Of a stretch of 64,000 nucleotides of DNA, positions 51,743-61,551 are shown piece by piece. Positions within the stretch are counted from its first letter, which is position 1. Every line of letters begins with the position of its first letter. Below the pieces are notes generated by a model, which saw nothing but the letters and a program-made list of their open reading frames with translations, was not told the origin of the DNA and did no database searches. The translations under genes were made by a program, and so were the position numbers. Location: the NCBI GenBank assembly GCA_041675505.1, contig JBAYTR010000009.1:141310-205309 (forward strand). The letters are read 5' to 3'. This DNA comes from JAGPCK01 sp041675505 (GTDB lineage Bacteria > Bacteroidota > Bacteroidia > UKL13-3).

Positions 51743-51758
51743 GTGTTTTATAACTATA

Positions 51759-52508
51759 TCACAAAGCCGATTTCCAATACACCTTGTTGGCCCATTTCCC
51801 CCAGTCTTTAAGGGCTGAGGTAATTTCCTGCATAAAGGCTTTTTGCGTTACAGGCTTTGTCTTTTTAGGAAGAACAGGTGCTTGTACTTCGTTTGCAGCA
51901 GGTGGTGTGTGGTCAACTGTTGTGGCAAACAAAGTCATGTGTAAGCGTGGTACCACAATGCCCAGTATCATGCCCGGTAAACCATTAAATGATTCAGGTC
52001 CGGTTTTAACGGGTATCTCATCGGTGTAAAAAGCAATGATGTAAATACTGTCTTGTATAATAGTGGCTGCTTTACGACAATTAAATCCCGCAATGTTGCG
52101 GTACTCACCCAAAAGCTTCCATTTGAAAGACGGGAGCGTATCTTGAATGGCGTAACTCTCATCATACACATTTTTTAAACTCAAACTTTGCCCCGTTACT
52201 AAATGGTGATGTACGGTGTTGTTGTGTGCAATGTTGTTCCAGGTCATCATCTGGTTTTCTTCTTCCTGCACCAGTTTGTAAAGTGATTGCTCGCGGTTAA
52301 AAGTGAGTTCAAAATAATCGGTTTTGTATTTGGGTACACGTTTAATCATTTCCTCTACCCAGGCACCGGTTTCATTTTCAAATTGTTTATGTACGTTTTC
52401 CTTGCGCTCAAAACGTATTTTACCACTTAACAACAGGCTTTGTGCCCATGTGTGGTGTGCTGTAAGCAGCAGTGTTACCAGCAGTAGTTTATTCAGGTTT
52501 CGGGCCAT
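51759..52508 (-). CDS. GLPGLI family protein
   Basis: The 249-residue exported protein (signal LLLVTLLLTAHHTWAQS) contains FNGLPGMILGIVVPRLHMTLFA near residue 170, a variant of the GLPGLI motif (GLPGM here). It also has AGFNCRKAATIIQDSIYIIAFYTDEIPVKTGPE, typical of the family. The function is unknown, but such proteins are usually encoded beside an outer membrane CarboxypepD_reg/beta-barrel receptor, as here. Its start overlaps that receptor's stop by 20 nt. Confidence 0.92.
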   Translation of the reverse strand: MARNLNKLLLVTLLLTAHHTWAQSLLLSGKIRFERKENVHKQFENETGAWVEEMIKRVPKYKTDYFELTFNREQSLYKLVQEEENQMMTWNNIAHNNTVHHHLVTGQSLSLKNVYDESYAIQDTLPSFKWKLLGEYRNIAGFNCRKAATIIQDSIYIIAFYTDEIPVKTGPESFNGLPGMILGIVVPRLHMTLFATTVDHTPPAANEVQAPVLPKKTKPVTQKAFMQEITSALKDWGKWANKVYWKSAL

Positions 52509-55254
52509 TTTTGGTAAAGTTCCAGATTAAAGAAAACAGGATATATCGTTTTAAAACCGTGTGGGTATTTTCATTGATGAAATTGCTGTTGGCGGTACGG
52601 TCAAAACCTATGTTCTGGTTAAACAAATCACGGGCCTCAGCTTTTACTTCCAGCTGATCTTTCTTTAGCAGTTTTTTGGAAAGGCTCAGGTTGCAAATGG
52701 TGGTGTTGAGGTTACGGTCAAATTCAGTGGTGCGCTGGCGTATGTTAAAAGTACATTCACCATCCAGTTCAAATTTTTTAGGGAGTTGTAGCCAGAACCC
52801 GGTTTCATAGGTTTGAATGAGAAAGCGGGTAGTAACATCTTCACGCAAAGTGCTTTTGGAGCTGTTAACGTTCCAGTTACCATTAACATAGATGTCAAAC
52901 TTTTCTTCAATACTGTAGGAGACATGAAGTGAATACGTAATGTTTCGGTAGTTATTTACGTTTTGCTTGTTGTTGATGTAATTGGTGTTACGTCCCAGGT
53001 TTCCGTTCAGGCCGGTTCGTAAATCTATACCCGTATTTTTTATTTCGTAATGGTAGTTGCTGTAGAAACCTGAGGTGTAGTTGCCATTTACATTGATCGT
53101 TTGATTATTTCTGCGGCCGCTGGTGTCAACAAAATCGCTGTAGGAGAAATCATTGTTTACAAAGGTAGAATACACGTTGAAGTAATACCCGCGTCCTTTA
53201 ATGGGTTTGTAGTTCGACATCCACACGCTGAAATTGTTTCTGAAACTTTGTTTCAGGTTGGGGTTGCCCTTGTATATCATTAAAGGGTTGGAGTTGTCTT
53301 GCAGGGGTTGTATTTGCTGCAACGTAGGCTGGCGGGTGGAGCCATTGTAGTTGATGTTAACGGTAGTAGTGGTTTTGGGTTTGTAGGTAAAGGACGCACT
53401 CGGGAAAAAATTAAGAAAGTGCTGGCTTTGTTCTTTGGCAGTGGTCAGATTTTTTTGGTAAAGGTCGGTGTAGGCAGTACGCCCGCCAAAAGCTGCAATT
53501 ACCTTTTTATTTACATACCTGAAGGTTAGTCCGCCTTCATTTTTTGTAATGTCATATTTGAAATTACTGCTCAGGGAATCCACTAATTCTGTGTACTCGT
53601 TGTTTAAGGTATTGCGGTCAAAACTTTCTCTCACGGAGTTGTTGTTGGTACTGCTGTATTTGTAGTCACCTACAATAAACCAGTATTTACTCAGGGGTTC
53701 GGTATACGACAGCTTTCCTTCCCAGGTGAGGTTTTTGTTGTAATCCTTTTTTCGTTGGTCAATCAGTGCGGTTTGAAATAAAGAAGTATCAGCTCCGTAA
53801 AAGTTAGTGGTGGAACTCAGAAATCCATTGCCGGTGCGCAACGAATAATTCTGGTTAAAAATGAGTGAAACCGAACGTCCTTTTAGTTTGAACTTTTTAT
53901 TGTATGCCACTGAACTGCTAACGGATTCTTTGTTGTTGGCATAAGTCTCTTTCCGCTTGTTGTTGTTGATAAGCGCATTTTCTTCATTCAGGTTTTCCGA
54001 ATAGAAGTTTTCTGTATTTTCTGAGGTGCCGGTGCTCCCGTTAATTTTTATACGAATAGTAGAAAGGGAATCCAGTTTCCACTCGTAACTGGCTTTTCCG
54101 CTGGTGAGCTTTCGTGTACTGTTGAAATTTTTCGACTGGTTGTCGAAATAAAAAGTATCGGGCAAGATGTACTGTGTGCGGTTGTTGTCAAAGCCCGATA
54201 CAAAAAGTTCTTTGTAATTGGCATTGAAGGTAAGAGAATGCTTATCCTCTTTGAACTTGTTGGTATAAAATGCTCCGGTGTACCAGGTTCGTGGAATGCC
54301 CATGCCTGAAAAGTCATCTTCATCATAACTGTAGTAGGAGTACATCATCCCGTCATCACCAAATTCAGTTTCTCCTTTGCCGCCTGCATACATGTCAGAC
54401 TCTTCCCAATCGAGGGAGGTTTTGTTGGTGTTGGACATGGCTGAATAAAACGACAACTTCCTTTTTTTGCTGAAGGAGTTGAACATGGCATCGTGCTCGT
54501 AGCGGTTCTCTGTCCCCTGACTTCCTTTCACCTTGCCGAAATACCCTTTTTTGGCCTCGTCTTTTAGCGTGAGGTTTATTGTTTTTTCTTTGTCTCCGTC
54601 ATCTATACCGGTTTCTATGGATTGATCACTTTTTTTATCAAATACCTGCACCGTTTCTACATTATCAGCTCGCAGGTTTTGCGTAGCAACGGTAGGGTCG
54701 CTGCCAAAAAACTCTTCTCCGTCAACCAATACTTTTTTTACTTCCTGACCGTGTGCGGTAATCTTTCCGTTTTTATCTACCTGAATGCCGGGTAGTTTTT
54801 TCAGCAGATCTTCTACGTTGGAGTTTTTGTTCACCAGAAAACTGTCTACAAAATACTCTGTGGTATCTCCCTTTATTCGAATGGCATCACGTTTATCCTG
54901 AATAATAATTTCCCTTAACAACTGGGCCTTGGAGAGCATAGTAATGTCGGGCAGTGTTTTATTCTCTCCCGCTTTAAGTATGATGTTTTCTTCATAGTCG
55001 GCAAAGCCCGGGTGAGTTACCTGCAAACGGTAAGTGTCGGGTTGAATGGATTTGATTTCAAAAGAGCCGTTGTCCTTACTCCATACATGGTGAGCCAAAG
55101 TAGAGTCATTGAGTTTGATGAGTGATACACCGGAGTAGCCCATGTATTTGAAGGTGGCTGAATCAACCAACTGTCCTTTGATGGAGGCAGGTTGTATTTG
55201 AGCAAACAGTTGGCCCGAACTGAGTAAAAGCAGAAGCGTAAATAGTTTTTTCAA
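52489..55254 (-). CDS. TonB-dependent-receptor-like outer membrane beta-barrel protein
   Basis: The 921-residue protein has a signal peptide (LFTLLLLLSSGQLFAQ), a carboxypeptidase-regulatory-like domain (about 22-105: SIKGQLVDSATFKYMGYSGVSLIKLND...SFEIKSIQPDTYRLQVTHPGFADYEENI) and a plug-like region (DLLKKLPGIQVDKNGKITAHGQEVKKVLVDGEEFFGSDP, about 145-190). A long outer_membrane_beta-barrel (OMP_b-brl_3) part rich in Asn and aromatic strands follows. The ligand is unknown. It forms an operon with the GLPGLI gene. A promoter (TTG at 55297, TACATTCG at 55269-55276) precedes it. Confidence 0.92.
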   Translation of the reverse strand: MKKLFTLLLLLSSGQLFAQIQPASIKGQLVDSATFKYMGYSGVSLIKLNDSTLAHHVWSKDNGSFEIKSIQPDTYRLQVTHPGFADYEENIILKAGENKTLPDITMLSKAQLLREIIIQDKRDAIRIKGDTTEYFVDSFLVNKNSNVEDLLKKLPGIQVDKNGKITAHGQEVKKVLVDGEEFFGSDPTVATQNLRADNVETVQVFDKKSDQSIETGIDDGDKEKTINLTLKDEAKKGYFGKVKGSQGTENRYEHDAMFNSFSKKRKLSFYSAMSNTNKTSLDWEESDMYAGGKGETEFGDDGMMYSYYSYDEDDFSGMGIPRTWYTGAFYTNKFKEDKHSLTFNANYKELFVSGFDNNRTQYILPDTFYFDNQSKNFNSTRKLTSGKASYEWKLDSLSTIRIKINGSTGTSENTENFYSENLNEENALINNNKRKETYANNKESVSSSVAYNKKFKLKGRSVSLIFNQNYSLRTGNGFLSSTTNFYGADTSLFQTALIDQRKKDYNKNLTWEGKLSYTEPLSKYWFIVGDYKYSSTNNNSVRESFDRNTLNNEYTELVDSLSSNFKYDITKNEGGLTFRYVNKKVIAAFGGRTAYTDLYQKNLTTAKEQSQHFLNFFPSASFTYKPKTTTTVNINYNGSTRQPTLQQIQPLQDNSNPLMIYKGNPNLKQSFRNNFSVWMSNYKPIKGRGYYFNVYSTFVNNDFSYSDFVDTSGRRNNQTINVNGNYTSGFYSNYHYEIKNTGIDLRTGLNGNLGRNTNYINNKQNVNNYRNITYSLHVSYSIEEKFDIYVNGNWNVNSSKSTLREDVTTRFLIQTYETGFWLQLPKKFELDGECTFNIRQRTTEFDRNLNTTICNLSLSKKLLKKDQLEVKAEARDLFNQNIGFDRTANSNFINENTHTVLKRYILFSLIWNFTKNGPKPE

Positions 55255-55268
55255 ATGATTATTTTATG

Positions 55269-55299
55269 CGAATGTATTAGCGGATAGTAAAAAAGTCAA
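55269..55299 (-). promoter_or_regulatory. Predicted promoter of the beta-barrel/GLPGLI operon
   Basis: On the minus strand, TTG (55297-55299), a 20-nt spacer and TACATTCG (55269-55276) resemble the Bacteroidota consensus with one change (C for T) in the -7 element. The ATG is 14 nt downstream. Confidence 0.5.
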
Positions 55300-55375
55300 C
55301 TGTTGTTTGATGGTGGAAAGGTATTAATAGACGAATAAACGAAGTATCAGGACAAACTGATACATGCTACCCATA

Positions 55376-55404
55376 AAAAAAGCCGACACAAGGCCGGCTT
55401 TTTT
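55376..55404 (-). terminator. Terminator after the T9SS cargo gene
   Basis: AAAAAGCCG (55377-55385) and CGGCTTTTT (55395-55403) form the stem, with T-runs on both sides. It lies 19 nt past the stop of the minus-strand gene at 55423. Confidence 0.88.
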
Positions 55405-55422
55405 GTAGTAATGGGTTTTAAA

Positions 55423-56547
55423 CTATTGAATCACAATTTTTTGTTTGCTGGTATTTTCTCCGTTTCGGATAATTAAGAAATATATGCCCGAAGGTAAAAC
55501 GGAGGTATTTAAGATGGTTTTGTTGCCCGAAGCGGTAGCAGGTACAGTTACACTTTTTCCGTTCAGGTCATACACTGCTGTGCTTATTTCAGCAGCAGGG
55601 GCCATAATATTCACTTCAGTTGTAGCAGGGTTAGGGTACACAATCAAACCAAGGCTGTTGATGTAGTTTCTTACAGATGAAGGAAGATTACCTTCTGCGC
55701 AACGCTCACGTTCAACATATGTCCAGTTGCCGCTTTGTTTTCTGTATACACGGCTTTCGGTTCTCAGGCTGTTTACAAAAGTATTGCTGTCGCTGGCCAC
55801 ATGTTCCCAGGCATTACTTACCCAATCATACGACAGTTTTTGTATGTCTTTGTTCGAGGCATCCAGAATGCGAACTATTTTTTCTTCGTTTTGTGTTGTT
55901 TGCAGATTCACTTCAATACGTTCAGTTTCTGCGTTGGCAGCGTTGTAGGTCATGTTCAGTTCACGTTCTGCTACCCAGTTGCCGTTATCGTAATAATAAC
56001 GCGTAGCCTTGTTACACATACCTGCTGCATTGTAAGTAAACACTTCTTTGTCTGTTAACTCCCATACGCCAGATTCTTTTTTGGAACGGATGTGCTGTGT
56101 GATTCTGTTGGAACCATCGTAGGTGTACTCATATGTTTCTGTGGTATCAACAGTCGGAATGTTGCGCATCATGGTTTCTTTGGTTACATTTCCGTTACCA
56201 TCGTAGGTAAAGTAGGTGCTGCCATAGGCGAGCATACTACCGCCTGCATTCACATTGGTGATGGCGTGGGTGGCTTTGTTGCTGGTGTAAAAAACGTCAA
56301 TTTTAAAAGCAACAACCTTGTTGGTATCATACATCAACATGCTTTCCATAAAGCCGCTGCTGCTGTTCAGTTTAAATACTATGGCTGAGTTAAACTTGTA
56401 AGTTGCACCGTTCGGAATTTCCTCAACGGTACTGTCGCAGGCCGGGCGTAAATCTGTGTTAATAAAAGGCATGGTAATGTCATTGCCTTGTGCTGATGCA
56501 GCATAATATCCTGCCAGCATTGATAAAGTGAGTAGTATTTTCTTCAT
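55423..56547 (-). CDS. Secreted protein with type IX sorting domain
   Basis: The 374-residue protein has a signal peptide (ILLTLSMLAGYYAASAQG) and a body of short repeats ending in Tyr-rich strands: YGSTYFTYDGNGNVTKETM, YEYTYDGSNRITQHI, VFTYNAAGMCNKATRYYYDNGNWVAERELNMTYNAANAETE. The pattern is RHS/YD-like. The last 75 residues form a type A T9SS C-terminal domain: LIVYPNPATTEVNIMAP, TAVYDLNGKSV and LPSGIYFLIIRNGENTSKQKIVIQ. The protein is therefore exported across the outer membrane and may be surface-attached. The function of the body is unknown. It is a single gene with its own terminator. Confidence 0.92.
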   Translation of the reverse strand: MKKILLTLSMLAGYYAASAQGNDITMPFINTDLRPACDSTVEEIPNGATYKFNSAIVFKLNSSSGFMESMLMYDTNKVVAFKIDVFYTSNKATHAITNVNAGGSMLAYGSTYFTYDGNGNVTKETMMRNIPTVDTTETYEYTYDGSNRITQHIRSKKESGVWELTDKEVFTYNAAGMCNKATRYYYDNGNWVAERELNMTYNAANAETERIEVNLQTTQNEEKIVRILDASNKDIQKLSYDWVSNAWEHVASDSNTFVNSLRTESRVYRKQSGNWTYVERERCAEGNLPSSVRNYINSLGLIVYPNPATTEVNIMAPAAEISTAVYDLNGKSVTVPATASGNKTILNTSVLPSGIYFLIIRNGENTSKQKIVIQ

Positions 56548-56668
56548 AAGTGATTAAATTTTGTATGAAGGTAATATTCATCTCTGTATGCGCCAAATAT
56601 TTATCCGCAAGAGGCTTTGTACATCTTTTAACGCGGAAATTTTATCGGTGAACAGGTACTGTTCTAAA

Positions 56669-59095
56669 TCAGAAACGCCCGCCTAATGTGAGGTAGAAAC
56701 TTCTGCCATCAGCGGGAATAATGCCGGGGCCGGGGTAACCATCTGCTCTGCGGGTGAAGTAATAGTTGTTCGCTAAATTGTTGCAGCCGGTTTCGAGGGT
56801 GAGGCGCTTCCATGTATACCGCATGGAAAAATCAGCAATAAAATAGGCAGGTATAATACCGTTTACAGCCGAGGAGGAGCGGATGGCATTGGTGGCATCG
56901 CTGTATTGCTCACCTACATAAGAGAATTGTGCAGTAGCCTGAAATTTTTTGTTACGAAAGGTGCTTCCTGCCCGAACGGATATGGGTGGCACCAATTCTA
57001 CTTTTTTGTTGTTGATGGAATTGTCATTGCTGCTGATGTACAGCGATTGAATGATGGCTACATTGGAAAACAATAACAGTGCTGATTTGGCTTCAGATTT
57101 CAATAACTTTAATACATTCACTTCAGCAAATGACTCAATGCCTGTGGTTATGGCATCCGCAACATTGGTGCGGTAGCGGTAATCCAGATACAGGGGTGGC
57201 TGGTCGGCTTTCAACAATAAACCAATGCGGTTCTGATAAGAGAGCATGAACAGCGATACATCATAGTTGAACCAGTTTTCTTTGTTGCCACGAATACCAA
57301 TATCAGCACTGAACCCTTTTTCGTCCTGCATGTTGCTGTCCACTTTCATGTTGGGATTGGTAATGCGCAAATCGCTGAAATTAACTGCACGGTAATTTTG
57401 CGAGAAGTTGGCATACAACTCATGTTTCAGGTTAATTTTATAACTAAGTCCTAAACCACCAATCAAAAAGCCACGGGATAAATTTTGTTCATCGTAGTTC
57501 TTTTGGTCCACCACAATGTTTCCGGCTAAATCTCTCAAAATAAAACGGTAATAACCGGCTGATTTGGTGTTGATGTATTCATAACGAATACCTGGTGTAA
57601 GGCTGAGGCGTTGTGAAAACCTGAAAATGTTTTCTGCAAACACAGCGATGTTGGTATTCGGGAAACGGAAATCGGAGTTCTCCAGATTGTCAGGATTGTT
57701 AAAGGAGAAGTTGGCATCGCTTCCGTTACTCGCATCTCCTTGTCGAGCTGTGGTAGTCCCTTTGTACAAACGGAATCCGGTAACTACGGTATGCGATTTT
57801 TTACCTGTGCGGTAATGGTGCAGCAAACGGGTTTCATTGCCCATGTTGTGGTAGGAGCCATCCACCATAGTTCGGTTGCCGCCTAAATCAAGTACGTTGA
57901 TGCGCTCTAAGTTACCTAGTGCTTTTCGCGAGGCGATAAGTCCGAAGTTGCGCACGTTTATTTTAGTATGTTCATTGATGACGTAGTCAAACGTAAGTGC
58001 AAATAAATTCCAGTCAACGGTAAACCAGTTTCTGCTGCGTACTGATTGTGTTGGGTCGCGTTCAAACTGCACATCGGTTAAACCTCCGGGCTGTTGTGCG
58101 AGGTAATGCATGAAAGTGTAATCAACTCCCACCGTTAATTTTTTGGAGGCTTTGTACTGCACGGAGGCAAAGGCGGTATTTACTTCAAACTGACTGTTGG
58201 GCCGCCAACCGTTTCCTTGCTTGCGTTGAAAGAAGGTGTAGTAGTTCAGTTTTTTGTTGAGTACGGTTCCGCCAGCGCTGTTAAAGCTGTTCCACAACCC
58301 CCATGATCCTAAGGTTTGTCTGCTGTTGATTTCAATTTTTTTGTCATGCGGGCCACGCTTCATTACAAAGTTGAGCATGCCGCCAAACTGTGTGCCGTAT
58401 TGCAGGGATGATGCCCCGCGCACCACTTCAATTCTTTCCAGTGCCTCTGACGGAGGGGTGTAGTAACTTTCAGGATAACCCAACGCATCTGCACTGATGT
58501 CGTAGCCATTTTGACGCGTATTAAAATTGGATGTTCTGTTCGGACTTAATCCTCTGCCGCCAATGCCCAGTTGCAAACCGGCCCCATCGCTTTCCCAAAT
58601 ATTTAATCCGGGTACCTTGGCAAATATTTGCCGCGCGTTGTTGGTCGAGAGGTTGGCGGTTACATCATTCATTACAATCAGCTCATTTTTTTTGGCTTCG
58701 TATAAAGCCACACCATCTACTGATTTAAGCCTGCTGATGCCAAATGTTTTTTCGCGTTCGCTGTGTACGGTTACCTCATTCAGTTCTGCTTTCAAAGGTT
58801 TCAGCACAATGTTTACTGTAACTAACGGTTTGTTCACTTCTACTTTGGTAGCATAAATTTCTTTTCCCAAAGCAAATGCAACAAGGGTATACGTGCCGTA
58901 GTTAATGTTCTTCAGGTTATACTCTCCCTTGGTGTTGCTCACTGTGCTGTAACGGGTGTCTTTTAATACGATTTCAGTTGCGGCAATACCGGCATTTAAC
59001 GTATCGGTTACGTTGCCCGAAATATTTCCCTTTTGAGCAACAGCGCTCAAGGAGAAAAGGGTAAACAACAGCGCTATGTATAACTTATTTTTCAA
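56669..59095 (-). CDS. TonB-dependent receptor (FecA/iron-type)
   Basis: The 808-residue receptor has a signal peptide, a CarboxypepD_reg-like domain (about 24-105: GNISGNVTDTLNAGIAATEIVLKD...GEYNLKNINYGTYTLVAFA) and a plug domain (about 130-245) with NARQIFAKVPGLNIWESDGAGLQLGIGGRGLSPNRTSNFNTRQNGYDI and ALERIEVVRGASSLQYGTQFGGMLNFVMKRGP. A 22-strand-type barrel ends in RSFYLTLGGRF with the terminal Phe. The plug resembles FecA-like ferric chelate receptors. It is last in the DUF4856/imelysin/HTTM operon, overlapping the HTTM gene by 11 nt, and probably imports iron or another metal complex. Confidence 0.92.
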   Translation of the reverse strand: MKNKLYIALLFTLFSLSAVAQKGNISGNVTDTLNAGIAATEIVLKDTRYSTVSNTKGEYNLKNINYGTYTLVAFALGKEIYATKVEVNKPLVTVNIVLKPLKAELNEVTVHSEREKTFGISRLKSVDGVALYEAKKNELIVMNDVTANLSTNNARQIFAKVPGLNIWESDGAGLQLGIGGRGLSPNRTSNFNTRQNGYDISADALGYPESYYTPPSEALERIEVVRGASSLQYGTQFGGMLNFVMKRGPHDKKIEINSRQTLGSWGLWNSFNSAGGTVLNKKLNYYTFFQRKQGNGWRPNSQFEVNTAFASVQYKASKKLTVGVDYTFMHYLAQQPGGLTDVQFERDPTQSVRSRNWFTVDWNLFALTFDYVINEHTKINVRNFGLIASRKALGNLERINVLDLGGNRTMVDGSYHNMGNETRLLHHYRTGKKSHTVVTGFRLYKGTTTARQGDASNGSDANFSFNNPDNLENSDFRFPNTNIAVFAENIFRFSQRLSLTPGIRYEYINTKSAGYYRFILRDLAGNIVVDQKNYDEQNLSRGFLIGGLGLSYKINLKHELYANFSQNYRAVNFSDLRITNPNMKVDSNMQDEKGFSADIGIRGNKENWFNYDVSLFMLSYQNRIGLLLKADQPPLYLDYRYRTNVADAITTGIESFAEVNVLKLLKSEAKSALLLFSNVAIIQSLYISSNDNSINNKKVELVPPISVRAGSTFRNKKFQATAQFSYVGEQYSDATNAIRSSSAVNGIIPAYFIADFSMRYTWKRLTLETGCNNLANNYYFTRRADGYPGPGIIPADGRSFYLTLGGRF

Positions 59096-60416
59096 AAGGG
59101 AGTATCCAGTTTTTATTTTGCCAATTGTCGTACAGCTGAGTTAAATCTACGTTGGGGTCAATGTACAGCCGACTTCTGCTTCCGTTCAGCGTTACATACA
59201 CCTCTGCACGTATTTTTTTAACAGGAATGTTTTTGTTTTCATACCATGCCTTCAGTTGATGTGCGTATTGCAAAATCATATCAGGTTGAAAGGCCATTTG
59301 TTTTTCCTGGTGTTGGTTAAGAAATTCGCTGTTCACCACAATACCTTCTTTGCCTGTGCGCGCATCCTGCACATAAAAAGTGGCTGTTCCGGCTTTCTCC
59401 ATCAGCATTACGCGCCAAGAGAAACGGTATCCTTGTTCGGTCCAGAATAATTTACCGGGGTATAACATAAAGCGCCACGGAAAAATAATCTGAAAGGTGA
59501 AATGCGCAGCCAGTGCGGCTATGGCCAGTCTTGATTTTTGTTGTGCATAGCTGAGTGCTTTTTCATACGCACATACCGGAGCTATTTTTTTATCAAAGAA
59601 GCGCAGCAACTTGCGGTGAAAGCCGTTGGAGAAAAAGATGAGCGTGGTGGTGATCATCACCATGGGAAAGATGCCTATCTGAAACATCATGCCCGTGAGT
59701 ACATGAAAAATAATCACTGAAACATAAGCCCACGGACGCGTTTTACTGTTCATCAACCACCACACTATGGTGCAATCGTACAGCATACCAATCCAGCTGA
59801 AGGCATAGGCGGTGGCTTGGTATGGCATTATCTTTCCTATAAGCGGAAGTGTATCCTGAGCAGGTAACCAAATGCGCAGGGGCAAGGCTTCTATCAGCCA
59901 CTCGTAATTTATTTTGGCAATACCTGCGTAAGTGTATACCACAGCAGTTTGTAATTTGATTACATCAATGCACCACCGTGGAACTGTATCAACAGCAATG
60001 GACGGATTTCTTTTTACATCAACAGAACAGCAGCGGTGTGCAGGTAAAAACACCATCACCAGTGCTACTATGCTTACAAAATAATAGTGGTTGAGGTAGT
60101 AGGTTAAATCAATCAGCTCCGTGTAGGTGAAGGTGAGAAAAAAGGTGAGCGCACTCCAGCGGTAAAAGGCTCCCAGCATAATGCCCAGTGCACTTGCGAA
60201 CATAAGCGCATGAACAACATACATGCCCGCTAAGTTGAGGGGTTCAATAAATTCAAAACCGTAATAATGGAAATGAAAAAGGGGAGTGGTGTAATGTTCT
60301 TCTATCCAACCCAACAGCATAAAACGCAACGTGCCCAGCGTCATCATCAAACCAAATGCTATTCTGAAAACAGCTAAAGGAGCAATATCGGTTTGTTGTA
60401 ACGGGCGGTACTGCAT
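59085..60416 (-). CDS. HTTM domain membrane protein
   Basis: The 443-residue protein has the HTTM (horizontally transferred transmembrane) domain found in vitamin K-dependent gamma-carboxylases. The N-terminus DIAPLAVFRIAFGLMMTLGTLRFM is followed by HFHYYGFEFIEPL, YLNHYYFVSIVALVMVFLPAHRCCSVDV, VYTYAGIAKINYEWLIEALPLRIWL and a soluble C-terminal third. True carboxylase activity is not shown for bacterial members of this type. It is third in an iron-type operon, 2 nt after the imelysin gene, and overlaps the receptor. Confidence 0.88.
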   Translation of the reverse strand: MQYRPLQQTDIAPLAVFRIAFGLMMTLGTLRFMLLGWIEEHYTTPLFHFHYYGFEFIEPLNLAGMYVVHALMFASALGIMLGAFYRWSALTFFLTFTYTELIDLTYYLNHYYFVSIVALVMVFLPAHRCCSVDVKRNPSIAVDTVPRWCIDVIKLQTAVVYTYAGIAKINYEWLIEALPLRIWLPAQDTLPLIGKIMPYQATAYAFSWIGMLYDCTIVWWLMNSKTRPWAYVSVIIFHVLTGMMFQIGIFPMVMITTTLIFFSNGFHRKLLRFFDKKIAPVCAYEKALSYAQQKSRLAIAALAAHFTFQIIFPWRFMLYPGKLFWTEQGYRFSWRVMLMEKAGTATFYVQDARTGKEGIVVNSEFLNQHQEKQMAFQPDMILQYAHQLKAWYENKNIPVKKIRAEVYVTLNGSRSRLYIDPNVDLTQLYDNWQNKNWILPFEK

Positions 60417-60418
60417 TG

Positions 60419-61549
60419 TTAATCTCCGTCACCACTGGTATAGGTAATGGCTATACCCAGCACTGATGACATATCACTTTTGTAATACCGTGTTAGTTTT
60501 TGCAGTTCAGTATTCAGGTCAGAAACTTTAGTAGAGTTGGCGTTAATCAGTTGGCTCAAATCGGCATTGTCATCAATGCTGCTTAAAACTGTATTCACGT
60601 TGCTCACCTGCTTTTCCGTTTCAGCAATCAGTTCAATGCCACCTACTGCTGTAGACAGGTATTCTTTAAAACCCGCACCATCGGCACCATTTAAGCCTTT
60701 ACCCAGCCATATGCCGTGTACAGCTTCAAAATGACGTTTTATCATGTACACAGATTGTTTGCTGTAATAACATTCTACTTTCTGAGGTTCAGGTTGTGTT
60801 TGGCCCGGGCGGTTGCCTGATGGTAAACCTACTTTGTAGTTTTTAATCAGTTCATAACTTTTCAAAAACTCATTGTACAGCAATGAAACCGAACTGCCCG
60901 CATCTGTTCCGTTGTTGGCCACAAAACTTAATCCATAAGCCTGCCAGTCATATCTGGCAGAACGTATTTTCAGGAAAATTTGGTTGGCTACTGCCAGTGC
61001 ATACCTTTTTCTTTTCAGGTCGGTAAAGGAGTTGAGCACATCTGTGTTGTTGCCGTTGCCGAACAGTAAATATTCTAAGGCCAGAAAACCTCTGGTGTCT
61101 CGCGCAAAATTGTTGAACAGGGTATCGTTGGTGTTGATGTAGTTTTCAGTTGCGGTTACGTTTACCGGAAATGTACCCAACTCTTCAGCTAAGGATTTAT
61201 TTACCCCTTGCTCGGCTGCAGGACCAAAAGTAAAAGGCCGAATGTACTGAAACAGTTCAAAGGCTCTTTTCCATTGTTCCTGTGCTATCTTTAAATTGAT
61301 TTCATCAGGGTTTTGAATAAAGAACTCTATGAATTGTTTTAACGTTTCCGTTTCCTCGGCACATACCCTGAATGCAGGTTGAATAATGTTGCCACTAAAA
61401 TGTTGCAGCATTACGGTGCGGTCGAAACCGTTATCGTTGTCAGGCGTTTTGTCTGTACATCCTGTTACAACCAGCAACAGAATAACCAGCAACGAATGAG
61501 TAAACTTCTTCATGTTGAACCTGTTTAAAACCAAGCGGCAAAGATACAT
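60419..61549 (-). CDS. Imelysin-family (IrpA/M75) lipoprotein
   Basis: The protein has 376 residues from its first ATG. A second ATG at residue 13 (NRFNMKKFTHSLLVILLLVVTGCTDK) gives a cleaner lipoprotein signal with lipobox VTGC, so the start may be 61513. The imelysin fold is seen in QEQWKRAFELFQYIRPFTFGPAAEQG and RDTRGFLALEYLLFGNG. Where classical imelysins have GxHxxE, this protein has GFLALE: the His is Leu, as in some iron-regulated members that lack peptidase activity. The family is linked to iron uptake. It is second in the operon. Confidence 0.88.
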   Translation of the reverse strand: MYLCRLVLNRFNMKKFTHSLLVILLLVVTGCTDKTPDNDNGFDRTVMLQHFSGNIIQPAFRVCAEETETLKQFIEFFIQNPDEINLKIAQEQWKRAFELFQYIRPFTFGPAAEQGVNKSLAEELGTFPVNVTATENYINTNDTLFNNFARDTRGFLALEYLLFGNGNNTDVLNSFTDLKRKRYALAVANQIFLKIRSARYDWQAYGLSFVANNGTDAGSSVSLLYNEFLKSYELIKNYKVGLPSGNRPGQTQPEPQKVECYYSKQSVYMIKRHFEAVHGIWLGKGLNGADGAGFKEYLSTAVGGIELIAETEKQVSNVNTVLSSIDDNADLSQLINANSTKVSDLNTELQKLTRYYKSDMSSVLGIAITYTSGDGD

Positions 61550-61551
61550 GA

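Noticed and set aside
55677..56388. Several plus-strand frames opposite the T9SS cargo gene
   Set aside because: They overlap one another in different frames and mirror the repeats of the real gene. None has a signal or domain.
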